Shown: positions 38,295-47,318 of the stretch, piece after piece
Position numbering within the stretch: the stretch's first letter is position 1
Layout: each line of letters opens with the position of its first letter
NCBI RefSeq assembly: GCF_008806345.1
Contig: NZ_VZZJ01000001.1
Coordinates: forward strand, 62,001 to 126,000
Reading direction: 5' to 3'
DNA from: Methylobacterium planeticum
GTDB lineage: Bacteria; Pseudomonadota; Alphaproteobacteria; Rhizobiales; Beijerinckiaceae
Length of the DNA: 64,000 nt
The notes under the pieces: model-generated
The model's database searches: none
Told to the model about the DNA's origin: nothing
Seen by the model: only the letters and a program-made list of their open reading frames with translations
Program-made: the position numbers and the translations under genes

Positions 38295-39722
38295 CTACGC
38301 GCTCTGCGCCTGATCGCGCAGGCGCGCAAGGCTCTCCTCCCGGCCAAGCACCGCCATCACGTCGAAGAGGGGCGGCGAGGTGGTACGGCCGGTCAGAGCG
38401 GCACGCAGTGGTTGAGCAATCTGTCCCAGCTTCAACCCAGCCCCCTCCGCGAAATGCCGCACCGCGGCCTCCGTCGTGGTCGCGGACCAATCCGAAAGGA
38501 TTTCGAGGGTGGGCAGCACGGCAGCGAGGCGGGCGCGCGCGTCGTTGCCGAGCAGCCCCTTCGCCTTCTCGTCGAGGGCAAGCGGACGCGGCGCATAGAG
38601 GTAGTACGCGCTGTCGATCAGTTCGACGAGGGTCTTCGCTCTCTCTTTCAGTCCCGGCATCGCGGCAATCAGTTTCGCGCGAAGGTCCGGACCGATCGGC
38701 GCGGTGAGCGCATGCTCTGGCCCGAGTGCCGGGACGATCGTCTCGATGGCATCGACCAGCGCCGCATCCTCCGAAGTCCTGATGTAGAGCCCGTTCAGGT
38801 TCTCGAGCTTCGCGAAGTCGAAGCGCGCAGGGGACCGCCCGATGGATTTCAAGTCGAAGGCTCCCACCATCTCGGCCGTCGAGAAGACCTCCTGATCTCC
38901 GTGGCTCCACCCGAGGCGAACCAGATAGTTGCGCAGGGCGGCCGGAAGGTAACCGAGGTCCCGGTAGGCATCGACGCCGAGGGCACCATGCCGCTTCGAC
39001 AGCTTCGCCCCATCCGATCCGTGGATCAGCGGGATATGCGCCATCGCCGGCACGTCCCAACCGAGGGCCTGGTAGATCTGCCCCTGCCGCGCGGCGTTTG
39101 TCAGATGATCGTCACCGCGGATGACCTGGGTGACGCCCATGTCGTGATCGTCCACCACGACGGCGAGCATGTAGGTTGGATTGCCGTCAGAGCGCAGCAG
39201 CACCAGGTCGTCGAGGTCCCGGTTCTGCCAGGTGACCCGACCCTGGACCCCATCCTCGACCACGGTCTCGCCGTCGATCGGAGCGCGCAGGCGGATCACC
39301 GGCTTCACCCCCGCGGGTGCGTCGGAGGAATCACGATCGCGCCACCGCCCGTCATAACGGATCGGCCGCCCCTCGGCGCGGGCGGTCTCGCGCATGGCGG
39401 CGAGTTCCTCCGGCGTTGCGTAGCAATGATAAGCGTGGCCGGCCACGAGGAGGTTCTCGGCGACCTCGCGATGACGCTCGGCTCGCGCGAACTGGTAGAC
39501 GACGTCGCCATCCCAATCGAGGCCGAGCCAGCGCATTCCATCCAGGATGGCGTCGATCGCCCCCTGCGTGGAACGCTCCCGGTCGGTATCCTCGATACGC
39601 AGCAGCATGCGGCCGTCGAAGTGGCGCGCATAGAGCCAATTGAACAGGGCCGTGCGGGCACCGCCGATATGCAGGTAACCCGTGGGGGAGGGCGCGAAGC
39701 GCGTGACGACGGCTGACGACAT
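38295..39722 (-). CDS. gltX: Glutamate--tRNA ligase
   Basis: Class I aminoacyl-tRNA synthetase. It is 475 residues from the ATG at 39722; the frame is open 71 codons further, but that part would run into the divergent comEC start and looks non-coding. The HIGH-type motif is [16 protein letters not shown] and the KMSKS-type motif is [10 protein letters not shown]. Alphaproteobacterial GltX enzymes may be discriminating or may also charge tRNA-Gln for the amidotransferase route; sequence alone does not settle this. Confidence 0.96.
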   Translation of the reverse strand: MSSAVVTRFAPSPTGYLHIGGARTALFNWLYARHFDGRMLLRIEDTDRERSTQGAIDAILDGMRWLGLDWDGDVVYQFARAERHREVAENLLVAGHAYHCYATPEELAAMRETARAEGRPIRYDGRWRDRDSSDAPAGVKPVIRLRAPIDGETVVEDGVQGRVTWQNRDLDDLVLLRSDGNPTYMLAVVVDDHDMGVTQVIRGDDHLTNAARQGQIYQALGWDVPAMAHIPLIHGSDGAKLSKRHGALGVDAYRDLGYLPAALRNYLVRLGWSHGDQEVFSTAEMVGAFDLKSIGRSPARFDFAKLENLNGLYIRTSEDAALVDAIETIVPALGPEHALTAPIGPDLRAKLIAAMPGLKERAKTLVELIDSAYYLYAPRPLALDEKAKGLLGNDARARLAAVLPTLEILSDWSATTTEAAVRHFAEGAGLKLGQIAQPLRAALTGRTTSPPLFDVMAVLGREESLARLRDQAQSA

Positions 39723-39883
39723 CGATCCAGTTGAACGTTCGAGTGAAAGGGCGTGCGAATGATGGCGGGGGGAGATCGACCAGCCCAACCGCGCGCCTGT
39801 AGCATGCGCGAGCGGATGCGTTAAGGAATCGTCGCGGCAGCCGATTTGTTCAGCGGCTCGACCCGACCTCGACATGGCGGCCG

Positions 39884-42157
39884 ATGAACGAGCTGCGCAC
39901 AGGTTTGACAGAACGGGCTCTCGCCGTCTTCGCACCCGTTCGCGGGCCCGCGCTTCACGCGTGGATTCCGGCCACTGGCGCGTTCATCAAACGGGAATTG
40001 GCGCTGGAGGCCGAGCAGCGACGCCTCTTCCCCTGGCTCGCCGTCGCGTTCGGGGGCGGAATTCTCGTGTTCTTCACCGTGACCGACGGTATGCCGAACC
40101 TCTGGGCGCCGGTCGCCGGTGCCGGCATCGGCCTGACACTGGCGGCCTATCTCGGAGCCTACCCGGTCAATCGTGCCGTCCTTCTGGTCCTTGCCGCCGC
40201 GTGCCTCGGCTTCGCCGCTGGAACCTGGCGGGTCGCGCAGATGGCGGGTCCGATCCTGAGTCGCACGAGCATCGCACCGCTCACGGGTTTCATCGAAGCG
40301 CTCGACGAACGGGACGAGGGGGCACGCCTCATCGTGCGTGTCACCCGCTTCGGTACGCTCGGCGAGTCAGAACGGCCAAGCCGCGTCAGGGTCTCGTACC
40401 GCAAGCCCCAGACGCTCAGACCCGGTGATTTCATCGCCGCGACTGCGCGCCTTCTACCGCCGCCGGAAGCGGCGCGACCCGGCGGTTATGATTTCGCCCG
40501 CGACGCATTTTTCCGTGGCATCGGCGCGGTCGGATCATTGACCGGCAAGATTGAGGTCCGGCCCCCACCCGGGCCAATCCCCTTGAGCCTCCGCCTCGCT
40601 GCCGCGATCGACGACGCGCGCAATGGCCTGACGCGTCGCATTACGGATGCGAATGGCGGCCAAGCCGGTGCGGTCGCGGCCGCGCTCGTCACCGGCAAAC
40701 GCGGCCTCATCGCGCAGGAGACCAACGATATCCTTCGCGCCGCAGGCATCTACCACGTGGTCTCAATCTCGGGCCTTCACATGGTGCTGGCCGCCGGGGT
40801 CGTATTCTGGCTGCTGCGCGCGCTTCTGGCGCTCTTGCCATCCTTCGCGCTGCACCTGCCGATCAAGAAACTCGCGGCCGGCGTCGCGATGATTGGGGTG
40901 ACGGCCTATTGCGCCTTCTCGGGCTGGGACATCGCGGCGGAACGTTCGCTCATCATGACGTTGATCATGCTCGGAGCGATCCTGGTGGATCGGCCCGCCC
41001 TGAGCATGCGGAACCTCGCGCTCGCTGCCCTCGTGGCCCTCGCGCGAGAGCCGGAGGGCGTGCTCGGACCGAGTTTCCAGATGTCGTTTGGGGCTGTCGC
41101 CGGGCTCATCGCCTGCGCACGTTGGCTCGATGGACGGCTTCTCCGTCGCGAGGGATCCGGATGGCTGGTGCGCGGCGTCGCCTTCGTCACTTCGGCTGTC
41201 ATCGCAACCCTCCTGACGACGCTCGTCGCGCAGGTCGCGACGGCGCCGTTCGCGACCTATCACTTCCAGACGATCCAACCCTTCGGCCTCGTGGGGAACG
41301 CCCTGACGCTGCCGCTGGTCTCTCTCGCGGTGATGCCCGCGGCGGTCATCGGCATACTGGCCTATCCCTTCGCCCTGGATCTGCCGATCTGGTGGATGAT
41401 GGGCCTTGCCGTGCGCGGCATGCTGTCGATTTCGGGCTGGATCGCGGGGTTCGGGCAGGCCAACATCGTGGTGCCCGCCTTCGGCGCCGGCGCGATGGGG
41501 CTGCTGGCCTGCGGGCTGCTTCTTGCGACGCTGCCGATCTCACGACTGCGCTGGCTCGCAGTGCCTCCAACCTTTCTCGGCCTTGGGTTTGCCGCGATCC
41601 CCGAACGTCACGACATCTTCGTTGACCGCGACGGACAGGGGGCGGCCGTCCGGAGCAGGTCGGGCCGCCTCGTGGCGCTCGGCAAACCATCCGATTTCGT
41701 GCTTGAGCAATGGCTCAAAGCAGACGGCGACAATCGAAAACCTGCTGCCCTCGCGGATGGTGCGTCGTGTGACCGGCTCGGCTGCACCGTCGAGGCGTTC
41801 GACGGGCGCAAGGTCTCCTGGGTCCGGGACAAACGTGCTTTCAGCGAGGATTGTGCTCGTGCCGACGTGCTGATCACCGCACGGATTGCTCCAGCCGGAT
41901 GTCCCGCCGCTCTGGTCATCGACAGAGCCCATCTTGGCCGCCACGGCGCAACCGCGTTACGCCTGACCGCAGACGGTGCTGTCCTGAGTCATGCACGATC
42001 GGAACAGCGGGTTCCCCCGTGGCGCGCCAAAGCCCATACGGACATCAACGTGCCAAGTAGTTCCGTTCCCCTGATACAGGAAGCTCCGCAACCCGATGCG
42101 GAGGTATCCGAAGACACGGATCCTGCGCGGGAGACGCGCCCGCAGAACCTTCAGTAA
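39884..42157 (+). CDS. ComEC/Rec2-family membrane protein
   Basis: 757 residues. An N-terminal DUF4131 region is followed by the competence domain with about ten membrane segments; it contains [20 protein letters not shown] and the family motif [15 protein letters not shown]. ComEC forms the inner-membrane DNA channel of natural transformation. The C-terminal about 190 residues lack the HxHxDH metal motif of the beta-lactamase-like nuclease domain found in Gram-positive ComEC. It diverges from gltX, and its 3' end overlaps the convergent lexA by 7 bases. Confidence 0.9.
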   Translation: MNELRTGLTERALAVFAPVRGPALHAWIPATGAFIKRELALEAEQRRLFPWLAVAFGGGILVFFTVTDGMPNLWAPVAGAGIGLTLAAYLGAYPVNRAVLLVLAAACLGFAAGTWRVAQMAGPILSRTSIAPLTGFIEALDERDEGARLIVRVTRFGTLGESERPSRVRVSYRKPQTLRPGDFIAATARLLPPPEAARPGGYDFARDAFFRGIGAVGSLTGKIEVRPPPGPIPLSLRLAAAIDDARNGLTRRITDANGGQAGAVAAALVTGKRGLIAQETNDILRAAGIYHVVSISGLHMVLAAGVVFWLLRALLALLPSFALHLPIKKLAAGVAMIGVTAYCAFSGWDIAAERSLIMTLIMLGAILVDRPALSMRNLALAALVALAREPEGVLGPSFQMSFGAVAGLIACARWLDGRLLRREGSGWLVRGVAFVTSAVIATLLTTLVAQVATAPFATYHFQTIQPFGLVGNALTLPLVSLAVMPAAVIGILAYPFALDLPIWWMMGLAVRGMLSISGWIAGFGQANIVVPAFGAGAMGLLACGLLLATLPISRLRWLAVPPTFLGLGFAAIPERHDIFVDRDGQGAAVRSRSGRLVALGKPSDFVLEQWLKADGDNRKPAALADGASCDRLGCTVEAFDGRKVSWVRDKRAFSEDCARADVLITARIAPAGCPAALVIDRAHLGRHGATALRLTADGAVLSHARSEQRVPPWRAKAHTDINVPSSSVPLIQEAPQPDAEVSEDTDPARETRPQNLQ

Positions 42158-42876
42158 CGACGCACCAAGCTCACGAGGCGTCCCTGGATCCTGACCCGAT
42201 CCGGCCCGAGTACACGCGTCTCATAAGCGGGGTTGGCGGCCTCGAGGGCAATCGACGAACCGCGACGGCGCAACCGCTTCAGAGTGGCCTCCTCGTCGTC
42301 GATCAATGCCACGATGATGTCCCCGGTATTGGCCGTCTCCTGCTTGCGGATCACCACCAGATCGCCGTCGAGGATACCGGCCTCGATCATCGAATCTCCG
42401 CGGACTTCCAGAGCGTAGTGTTCTCCGCCCGCCAGGAAGTCCGGCGACATCGTGATGGAGTGACTCTGATTCTGGATCGCTGCGATCGGCGTGCCCGCCG
42501 CGATACGGCCCATCACCGGGATCGTCATCGCACGCCCGTTCTCGTCGGTAGCCTGCGTGACCGGCGCCTTCGGCCCCGCGGTCTTGGCACGACCGCCCTC
42601 GACGACGCTTGGCGTGAAGCGCCGGACCTCGCCCTGCTGACCCGTTGCGGACGCCGCAAGGCTCTCCGGCATCCGGATCACCTCGATCGCTCTCGCCCGG
42701 TTGGGCAGGCGCCGCAGGAACCCGCGCTCCTCCAAGGCCGTGATGAGCCGGTGAATGCCGGACTTTGACTTTAAGTCGAGGGCGTCCTTCATCTCGTCGA
42801 AGGACGGAGGAACACCGCTCTCGCGCATCCTCTGCTGGATGAAGCGGAGCAGATCCAGCTGTTTACGCGTCAGCAT
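42151..42876 (-). CDS. lexA: LexA repressor
   Basis: SOS repressor that self-cleaves with RecA filaments. It is 241 residues, longer than E. coli LexA (202) because of an extended linker usual in alphaproteobacteria. The winged-helix DNA-binding domain is at residues 1-65 ([17 protein letters not shown]). The Ala-Gly cleavage site is in [11 protein letters not shown]. The catalytic Ser is in [14 protein letters not shown] and the Lys in [14 protein letters not shown] matching SOS box is 71 bases upstream, so it is probably autoregulated. Confidence 0.96.
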   Translation of the reverse strand: MLTRKQLDLLRFIQQRMRESGVPPSFDEMKDALDLKSKSGIHRLITALEERGFLRRLPNRARAIEVIRMPESLAASATGQQGEVRRFTPSVVEGGRAKTAGPKAPVTQATDENGRAMTIPVMGRIAAGTPIAAIQNQSHSITMSPDFLAGGEHYALEVRGDSMIEAGILDGDLVVIRKQETANTGDIIVALIDDEEATLKRLRRRGSSIALEAANPAYETRVLGPDRVRIQGRLVSLVRRY

Positions 42877-42946
42877 CCGGCAAACTCATTTATCAATGCT
42901 GCCCCGTGACAGGCAGCCGAAGAAACAAACCACGAACACGTTAAAC

Positions 42947-42961
42947 GTTCCGCAAGTGTTC
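42947..42961. promoter_or_regulatory. Alphaproteobacterial SOS box upstream of lexA
   Basis: GTTCCGCAAGTGTTC, an exact match to the GTTC-N7-GTTC direct-repeat consensus of alphaproteobacterial LexA. It ends 85 bases and starts 71 bases from the lexA start codon. Confidence 0.85.
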
Positions 42962-43154
42962 TGCAAGGGTGGCCGGCGCGCATCGAAGCGGCGCGTCACC
43001 CGGCAACGTACCACCTGAGCCGAATTCACGCCCTCCGGCAGAGGGGCGGCTCAGATCACACAACGAGTTTGGGACGACCGGGTCGAGATGAGGCTGCCCA
43101 GCCAGTCGATCAACGGCATTCGCGCCCGACCTGCGTCGAAGCGGCGCCGGTCAG

Positions 43155-43170
43155 TGTGATGCGGATCACA
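43155..43170. promoter_or_regulatory. CRP-type binding site
   Basis: TGTGATGCGGATCACA matches the CRP core TGTGA-N6-TCACA exactly, with 6-base palindromic arms. It is centred about 106 bases upstream of the ATG of the small ORF at 43269. A Crp/Fnr gene and a nucleotide cyclase lie within 8 kb, but which protein binds it is unknown. Confidence 0.6.
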
Positions 43171-43268
43171 GTCCGGATGCTCGACCCGGCGTATCGCGGT
43201 CTGAAGAGCCGTCGCTCTTCCGCGAAGTGATGTTCCTTCGAGGCCGATGCCGATTGTCGAGGTCTCCG

Positions 43269-43442
43269 ATGCAAAGGATCAGCGCCATGACCGTGATTCT
43301 CATCGCCGCGATGGCAACAGCGTGGTTTGCGGTCTCACCGCGAGAGCCGGGGATGCAGGTTCACGCGTCGGCCGGCATCAACATCGCCGAAATGATGAAG
43401 AGCATCCGCGTTCAACCGGGTCAGGCCTACGATGCGTTCTGA
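43269..43442 (+). CDS. Small putative exported or membrane-anchored protein
   Basis: 57 residues from the ATG at 43269. It starts MQRISAMTVILIAAMATAWF, which looks like a signal peptide or membrane anchor, followed by a short soluble part (GINIAEMMKSIRVQPGQAYD). No family is recognised. Support comes from the hydrophobic start and a CRP-type site upstream. It could be chance; the ribosome site is weak and an upstream ATG at 43227 is possible. Confidence 0.45.
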   Translation: MQRISAMTVILIAAMATAWFAVSPREPGMQVHASAGINIAEMMKSIRVQPGQAYDAF

Positions 43443-43474
43443 AGAGGAGCGGCCTGCTCAGGGCGCACCGATCG

Positions 43475-44362
43475 TCACCGGGAACGCGCATGTTTTGCGC
43501 GGGATCGACGCCCGGAGCGTGTCACCAGGACTTTGATCGGCTCCGACATGACCACCGGTGAGTGCGGGATGTGATCGGCGTCGGCGAGAACAAGCTGAAG
43601 GGTGTGCGTGCCGAGTGGTAGCGTCACTTGCGCTTCGGTTTGCCCCAAACCGAAATGGAGATGATTGAAGTCATTCGGAATGCGCTCGTCGGGCGACCGC
43701 AACGGTGTATCGATCAGGAGATGATGATGGCCGGTATTCGCCTTGTCGAAGCCCGCCGGTGCAACGCCCATCCCCACCAGTCCGAACCGGATGGTTGTCT
43801 TGCGCGAAATGACGGCGCCGTTTCGAGGTTGCACGAAGTAGACCCGAGCGCCCGGGGGCGACGACTTGCGCGCCTGAGGAGCGCTGGCTGCCGGAGAGGT
43901 ACTCGGTGCCGTGGTATCAGCAACGCGAATTTTGACGATTTCGGATGCGACGGGCGGATTGTGCGGTACGTGATCTTTGTCGGCGAGGAGCAATTGCAGC
44001 GTGTGCTCGCCCGGAGGCAGATCCACCTCCGCCTCGGTTTGACCGGCGCCGAAGTGCAAATGATTGAAGTCATTCGGGATCGGCCGGTCGACGGGGGGGG
44101 CGGCGACGTCGATCAGCAGGTGATGGTGGCCGGAATTGATCCGGTCGGAGCCGGCAGGCGCAACGCCCATGTTGCGCAAACCGAATCGGATCATCGCTTT
44201 GCGAGGCAGCGTCGCGCCGTCCTTGATGTCGATGAAGTAGACGGCGGCCCCGGGAGCCGATGGAGTCCGGTTGACCTTGTTGTCCTGCGCGAGACTGGTG
44301 CCGGCGGTGAGCATCAGCGGGACGAGGAGAAGCCGGGAGGTCCACTGTGTCCTTGCCAGCAT
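43475..44362 (-). CDS. Exported protein with two DUF4399 domains
   Basis: 295 residues from the ATG at 44362 (GGAGG 8 bases upstream). A signal peptide ends near AGTSLAQDN. Two DUF4399 repeats of about 110 residues are joined by a Thr/Ser/Pro/Ala linker. Each has G..VYF, RFGL..MGVAPAG, the His cluster HHHLLID, IPNDFNHLHFG.GQTEA.V.LP and HTLQL.LAD..H.PH.P. DUF4399 proteins are usually single-domain periplasmic proteins of unknown function. The conserved His clusters suggest metal binding (inference). Confidence 0.85.
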   Translation of the reverse strand: MLARTQWTSRLLLVPLMLTAGTSLAQDNKVNRTPSAPGAAVYFIDIKDGATLPRKAMIRFGLRNMGVAPAGSDRINSGHHHLLIDVAAPPVDRPIPNDFNHLHFGAGQTEAEVDLPPGEHTLQLLLADKDHVPHNPPVASEIVKIRVADTTAPSTSPAASAPQARKSSPPGARVYFVQPRNGAVISRKTTIRFGLVGMGVAPAGFDKANTGHHHLLIDTPLRSPDERIPNDFNHLHFGLGQTEAQVTLPLGTHTLQLVLADADHIPHSPVVMSEPIKVLVTRSGRRSRAKHARSR

Positions 44363-44702
44363 CCCACGCCTCCCGTGCCAAGCAAAGCATCCATACCGAT
44401 CAATAGGCGCATGATCGCACTGCCGGTAGCCAAACGAAAAGGTGCTACGTCGGTACTCTTTCGGGCGAAAGCGGTACTCAGAAAGAGATATCGATCTAAG
44501 GTAAGCGTATGATTTGCATCTAAATACGCTTCGTATGAAACAATGCATCATCGCTGGTGCCCGATTCGGAACCACGGCGCTGAGTTTTGCGACTTCCGGG
44601 CCTCCCTCGATGTTAGGAAAATCGACTCGTCTGATCGATGGTGCCGCACGGGTACGCGTTTCGGCGGCGAATGGATCAAATAGGCGACGTCAGCCTCCGC
44701 GG
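44363..44702. other. Divergent intergenic region before the caspase-like gene
   Basis: About 340 bases between two divergent genes, clearly AT-richer than average at 44440-44530. It contains a CTTTCG-GG-CGAAAG hairpin flanked by two copies of CGGTACTC, and a short ATACG/CGTAT repeat. It probably holds promoters in both directions. The frame upstream of the caspase-like ATG is open here but does not look coding. Confidence 0.5.
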
Positions 44703-46391
44703 ATGACAATCCCCGCGATGCGCGCGCTTGCGACCGTGTTCACGGTCGCGTTCATCCTCCTGTCGATACTCGATGGAGTGCGCGCCGAGGGGACCATAGG
44801 TGCGGGCCGGCGATTTGCCCTCCTGATCGCGAATGTCCGGTATCCGGACGCGAATGCGCCGTTGCCGAGCATTGGAAAGGATGCGCGCCTTCTCGCGGAT
44901 GAACTTCGGCGAAACGATTTCGACGTCGAAATCCGGGAGAATCTGACCCGCGAGGACACGCAAATCGTCCTCGACGGGTTCTACTCCAAGATCAATGCCG
45001 GCTCCGCGGCCCTGTTTTACTTCGGCGGTCTCGGCATACAGGTCGGCCGTCAGAGCTACCTTCTTCCAGTCAATGCCCAGATCTGGTCGGAGACCGAGAC
45101 GCGCCGCGACGGTATCAACCTGGATGCCGTGCTCACGGAGATGAACCGCCGGGGCGCCAAGGTGAAGATCGGAATCGTCGATGCGGCGCGCGCGAATCCT
45201 TACGAGCGGCGCTTCCGCGCCTCGTCAGCCGGTCTCGCACCGGTCGACGCGCCCGAGGGCACCCTCGTCCTCTTCGCGGCGGCGCCCGGGAGGGTTCTGC
45301 GCGAGGGCACCAGCGATGTCAGCCTGTTCATGGGGGAACTGCTGAAGGAGTTGCGGACCCCGAACCTCACCGCTGAGGAAGCCTTCGCCCACACCCGCAT
45401 GGGCGTGTCGCGCGCCTCGAATGCCGAGCAGGTTCCCTGGGTAGCCTCGTCGCTGATCGAGGACTTCCAGTTCGCGAAGCCCGGGAGCGGCATGGCCCAG
45501 GCGCCGAGCGCTCAGAGCGTGCGGCTCCCCGACAGCGAACCGGCTCCTCCACGGCCCCCCCGACAGCGGCCGCCCACGCCGGCAGCGGCTCCTCCGCAGG
45601 TGCAACCGGCGGCGCCGCCACAGCCCCCGACCGTCGTCGCGGCGATTCCGCCGGTTCCTGTGGCGCCGCCGAAGCAGAAGTCCGCCGAGACCATCCGTGA
45701 TTGCGACGACTGCCCCGAGATGGTCGTGCTGCCGGCCGGGTCGTTCGAGATGGGCTCGGCCAGCACGCCGTTCGACCGGCCTGTGCGTCGCGTCACCTTC
45801 GCGAAACCCTTCGCGATCGCCCGCTACGAGACCACGGTTGACGAATGGAATCGCTGTGTCGAGGCCGGTGCCTGCAAGTTTCGACCGCCTGCGGGAGCAG
45901 TTGGCAACCAGCCGATCACGAATGTGAGTTGGTACGACGCCAAGGATTACGTCGCCTTCCTCTCGGCCAAGACGCACCAGACCTATCGACTGCCGACCGA
46001 GGCCGAGTGGGAATACGCGGCACATGGCGGCGCGACCTCTGCGTTTGCCTGGGGGCAGCAGGTCGGCGCCGGCAAGGCCAATTGCCGGGATTGCCGCTCG
46101 GGGACGAGCCCGCAGATCGTCGAGGCGGGGCACTTCCCGCCGAACGGGTTCGGCCTGTTCGACCTCGCCGGCAACGCCGCCGAATGGGTCGAGGATTGCT
46201 GGTCCGACGATTACCGCAATGCCCCGCAGGACGGCTCGGCGTCGCTCCGCGGGTCCTGCGGCCAGCGCGTCCTGCGCGGAGGTTCCTTCGATAGTTCAGC
46301 GGCTTACATAAAACCGTCGGCACGCTTCCGCTACGATGCGGACGTCCGCTACTACGCCAACGGGTTCCGGGTGGTGCGGGCGATGCCCTGA
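44703..46391 (+). CDS. Catalytically dead caspase-fold domain fused to a SUMF1/FGE-type domain
   Basis: 562 residues from the ATG at 44703 (44718 is also possible), with a signal peptide ending near DGVRAEG. Residues about 30-250 follow peptidase C14: FALLIANVRYPD, SIGKDARLLADEL and the two catalytic strands. The catalytic His position of the usual GHG is Leu110 (YFGGLGIQ), and the Cys of DACR is Ala162 (VDAARANP), so no protease activity is expected. A Pro-rich linker (about 265-330) leads to a formylglycine-enzyme-like domain (CPEMVVLPAGSFEMGS; YRLPTEAEWEYAA; RVLRGGSF) that lacks the copper-binding Cys pair near its end. It is probably a periplasmic binding or scaffold protein. Confidence 0.88.
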   Translation: MTIPAMRALATVFTVAFILLSILDGVRAEGTIGAGRRFALLIANVRYPDANAPLPSIGKDARLLADELRRNDFDVEIRENLTREDTQIVLDGFYSKINAGSAALFYFGGLGIQVGRQSYLLPVNAQIWSETETRRDGINLDAVLTEMNRRGAKVKIGIVDAARANPYERRFRASSAGLAPVDAPEGTLVLFAAAPGRVLREGTSDVSLFMGELLKELRTPNLTAEEAFAHTRMGVSRASNAEQVPWVASSLIEDFQFAKPGSGMAQAPSAQSVRLPDSEPAPPRPPRQRPPTPAAAPPQVQPAAPPQPPTVVAAIPPVPVAPPKQKSAETIRDCDDCPEMVVLPAGSFEMGSASTPFDRPVRRVTFAKPFAIARYETTVDEWNRCVEAGACKFRPPAGAVGNQPITNVSWYDAKDYVAFLSAKTHQTYRLPTEAEWEYAAHGGATSAFAWGQQVGAGKANCRDCRSGTSPQIVEAGHFPPNGFGLFDLAGNAAEWVEDCWSDDYRNAPQDGSASLRGSCGQRVLRGGSFDSSAAYIKPSARFRYDADVRYYANGFRVVRAMP

Positions 46392-46401
46392 GCCGGGCCG
46401 C

Positions 46402-47094
46402 TCACCAGTCGCTGTCGCGGGCGTCGTGGCGGCCGGCGTGTTTGGAGAGGGCTTCCTTGTTGCGCAGCATGATGCAGCCGCGCTTGAGGTCGAGGTGCCC
46501 GGCCTTGCGCCAGGCCTGGAGCTGGCGGTTGACGCTCTCGCGGGTGCTGCCGACATAGGCGCCGAGCTGTTCCTGCGAGATCTGGATCTCGCTGCCGAAG
46601 TCCTCAGCAAGCACAGTTAGGCGGCGCGCAAGACGCGTCGAGAGGGGCAGCACGGTCATCTCGTTCATCTGGCCGGCAATGTAGCGGACACGCGCGCAGA
46701 GAAGCTCGATCAACTTGATGGCGATGGCGGGTTCGCGCGACAAATAGCTGAGAAGGTCGGAGCGCCGCAGCACGAATAGGTCCGTCGGCTCCATCGCGAG
46801 GGCGTCGGCGGTGCGCGGCTGGCCGTCGAGAAGGGCGATCTCGCCGAAGATGTCGCCCGCCCCGAGGGTGTTGAGAACGACGCGCTTGCCCGCCTCGCTA
46901 CCGGTCTCGATCAGGATCTCGCCCCGGCGGATGCCGTAGAGGGCGTCGCCTAAGTCGTTCTCGCGAAACAGAACTTCGCCAGCGCGCAGGGACCGGGTGG
47001 TGCTCATCGCGGACAGCGTCTCCACCACCTCCGGACCGAGGTCGGAGAAGAGCGGGTTGAGGCGGAGCAGCACGCTGAAGTCGGAACTTTTCAT
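46402..47094 (-). CDS. Crp/Fnr-family transcriptional regulator
   Basis: 230 residues from the ATG at 47094. The N-terminal cyclic-nucleotide-binding domain has the phosphate-binding cassette FGEIALLDGQPRTADA, close to that of true cAMP binders. There are no N-terminal Cys residues for an Fe-S cluster. The C-terminal winged helix is ISQEQLGAYVGSTRESVNRQL. It ends 10 bases from the convergent caspase-like gene and diverges from a sensor-kinase operon that includes a nucleotide cyclase, a likely source of its ligand (inference). Confidence 0.93.
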   Translation of the reverse strand: MKSSDFSVLLRLNPLFSDLGPEVVETLSAMSTTRSLRAGEVLFRENDLGDALYGIRRGEILIETGSEAGKRVVLNTLGAGDIFGEIALLDGQPRTADALAMEPTDLFVLRRSDLLSYLSREPAIAIKLIELLCARVRYIAGQMNEMTVLPLSTRLARRLTVLAEDFGSEIQISQEQLGAYVGSTRESVNRQLQAWRKAGHLDLKRGCIMLRNKEALSKHAGRHDARDSDW

Positions 47095-47318
47095 GAACGG
47101 ACTCGCAACTTCCGCCCAACGCCACCGTGCGGATTTGTTCCATTCGTAGGGGGGACGACAGGGGCCCTCATTCACGAATGTTATATCGCGAACCTTCAGC
47201 CAAGCCGACACTGGTGGTTCGGCTCAGGCCGGCCTGAAGCGGGCCGGCGTCGCGCGGAGGAGGGGATCATGGTGTCCCGCGCATCGGAGCGGCCGCGGCC
47301 CCGTCGCCGGACGGCCCC

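Larger units (their letters stand above)
42877..43268. other. Regulatory stretch between lexA and a small ORF
   Basis: About 390 bases with no convincing gene. It contains the lexA SOS box (42947-42961) and a CRP-type palindrome (43155-43170), which are listed separately. The part next to lexA is AT-richer than the surroundings, as expected for its promoter. Confidence 0.6.

Noticed and set aside
42934..42950. GAAC-N9-GTTC next to the SOS box as a second LexA site
   Set aside because: The spacing and orientation do not match the GTTC-N7-GTTC direct-repeat consensus; its GTTC half is already part of the accepted box.
47169..47180. CATTC-AC-GAATG palindrome in the crp-kinase gap as a Crp operator
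   Set aside because: Arms of 5 bases are too short, and the sequence does not match TGTGA-type or FNR-type half-sites.
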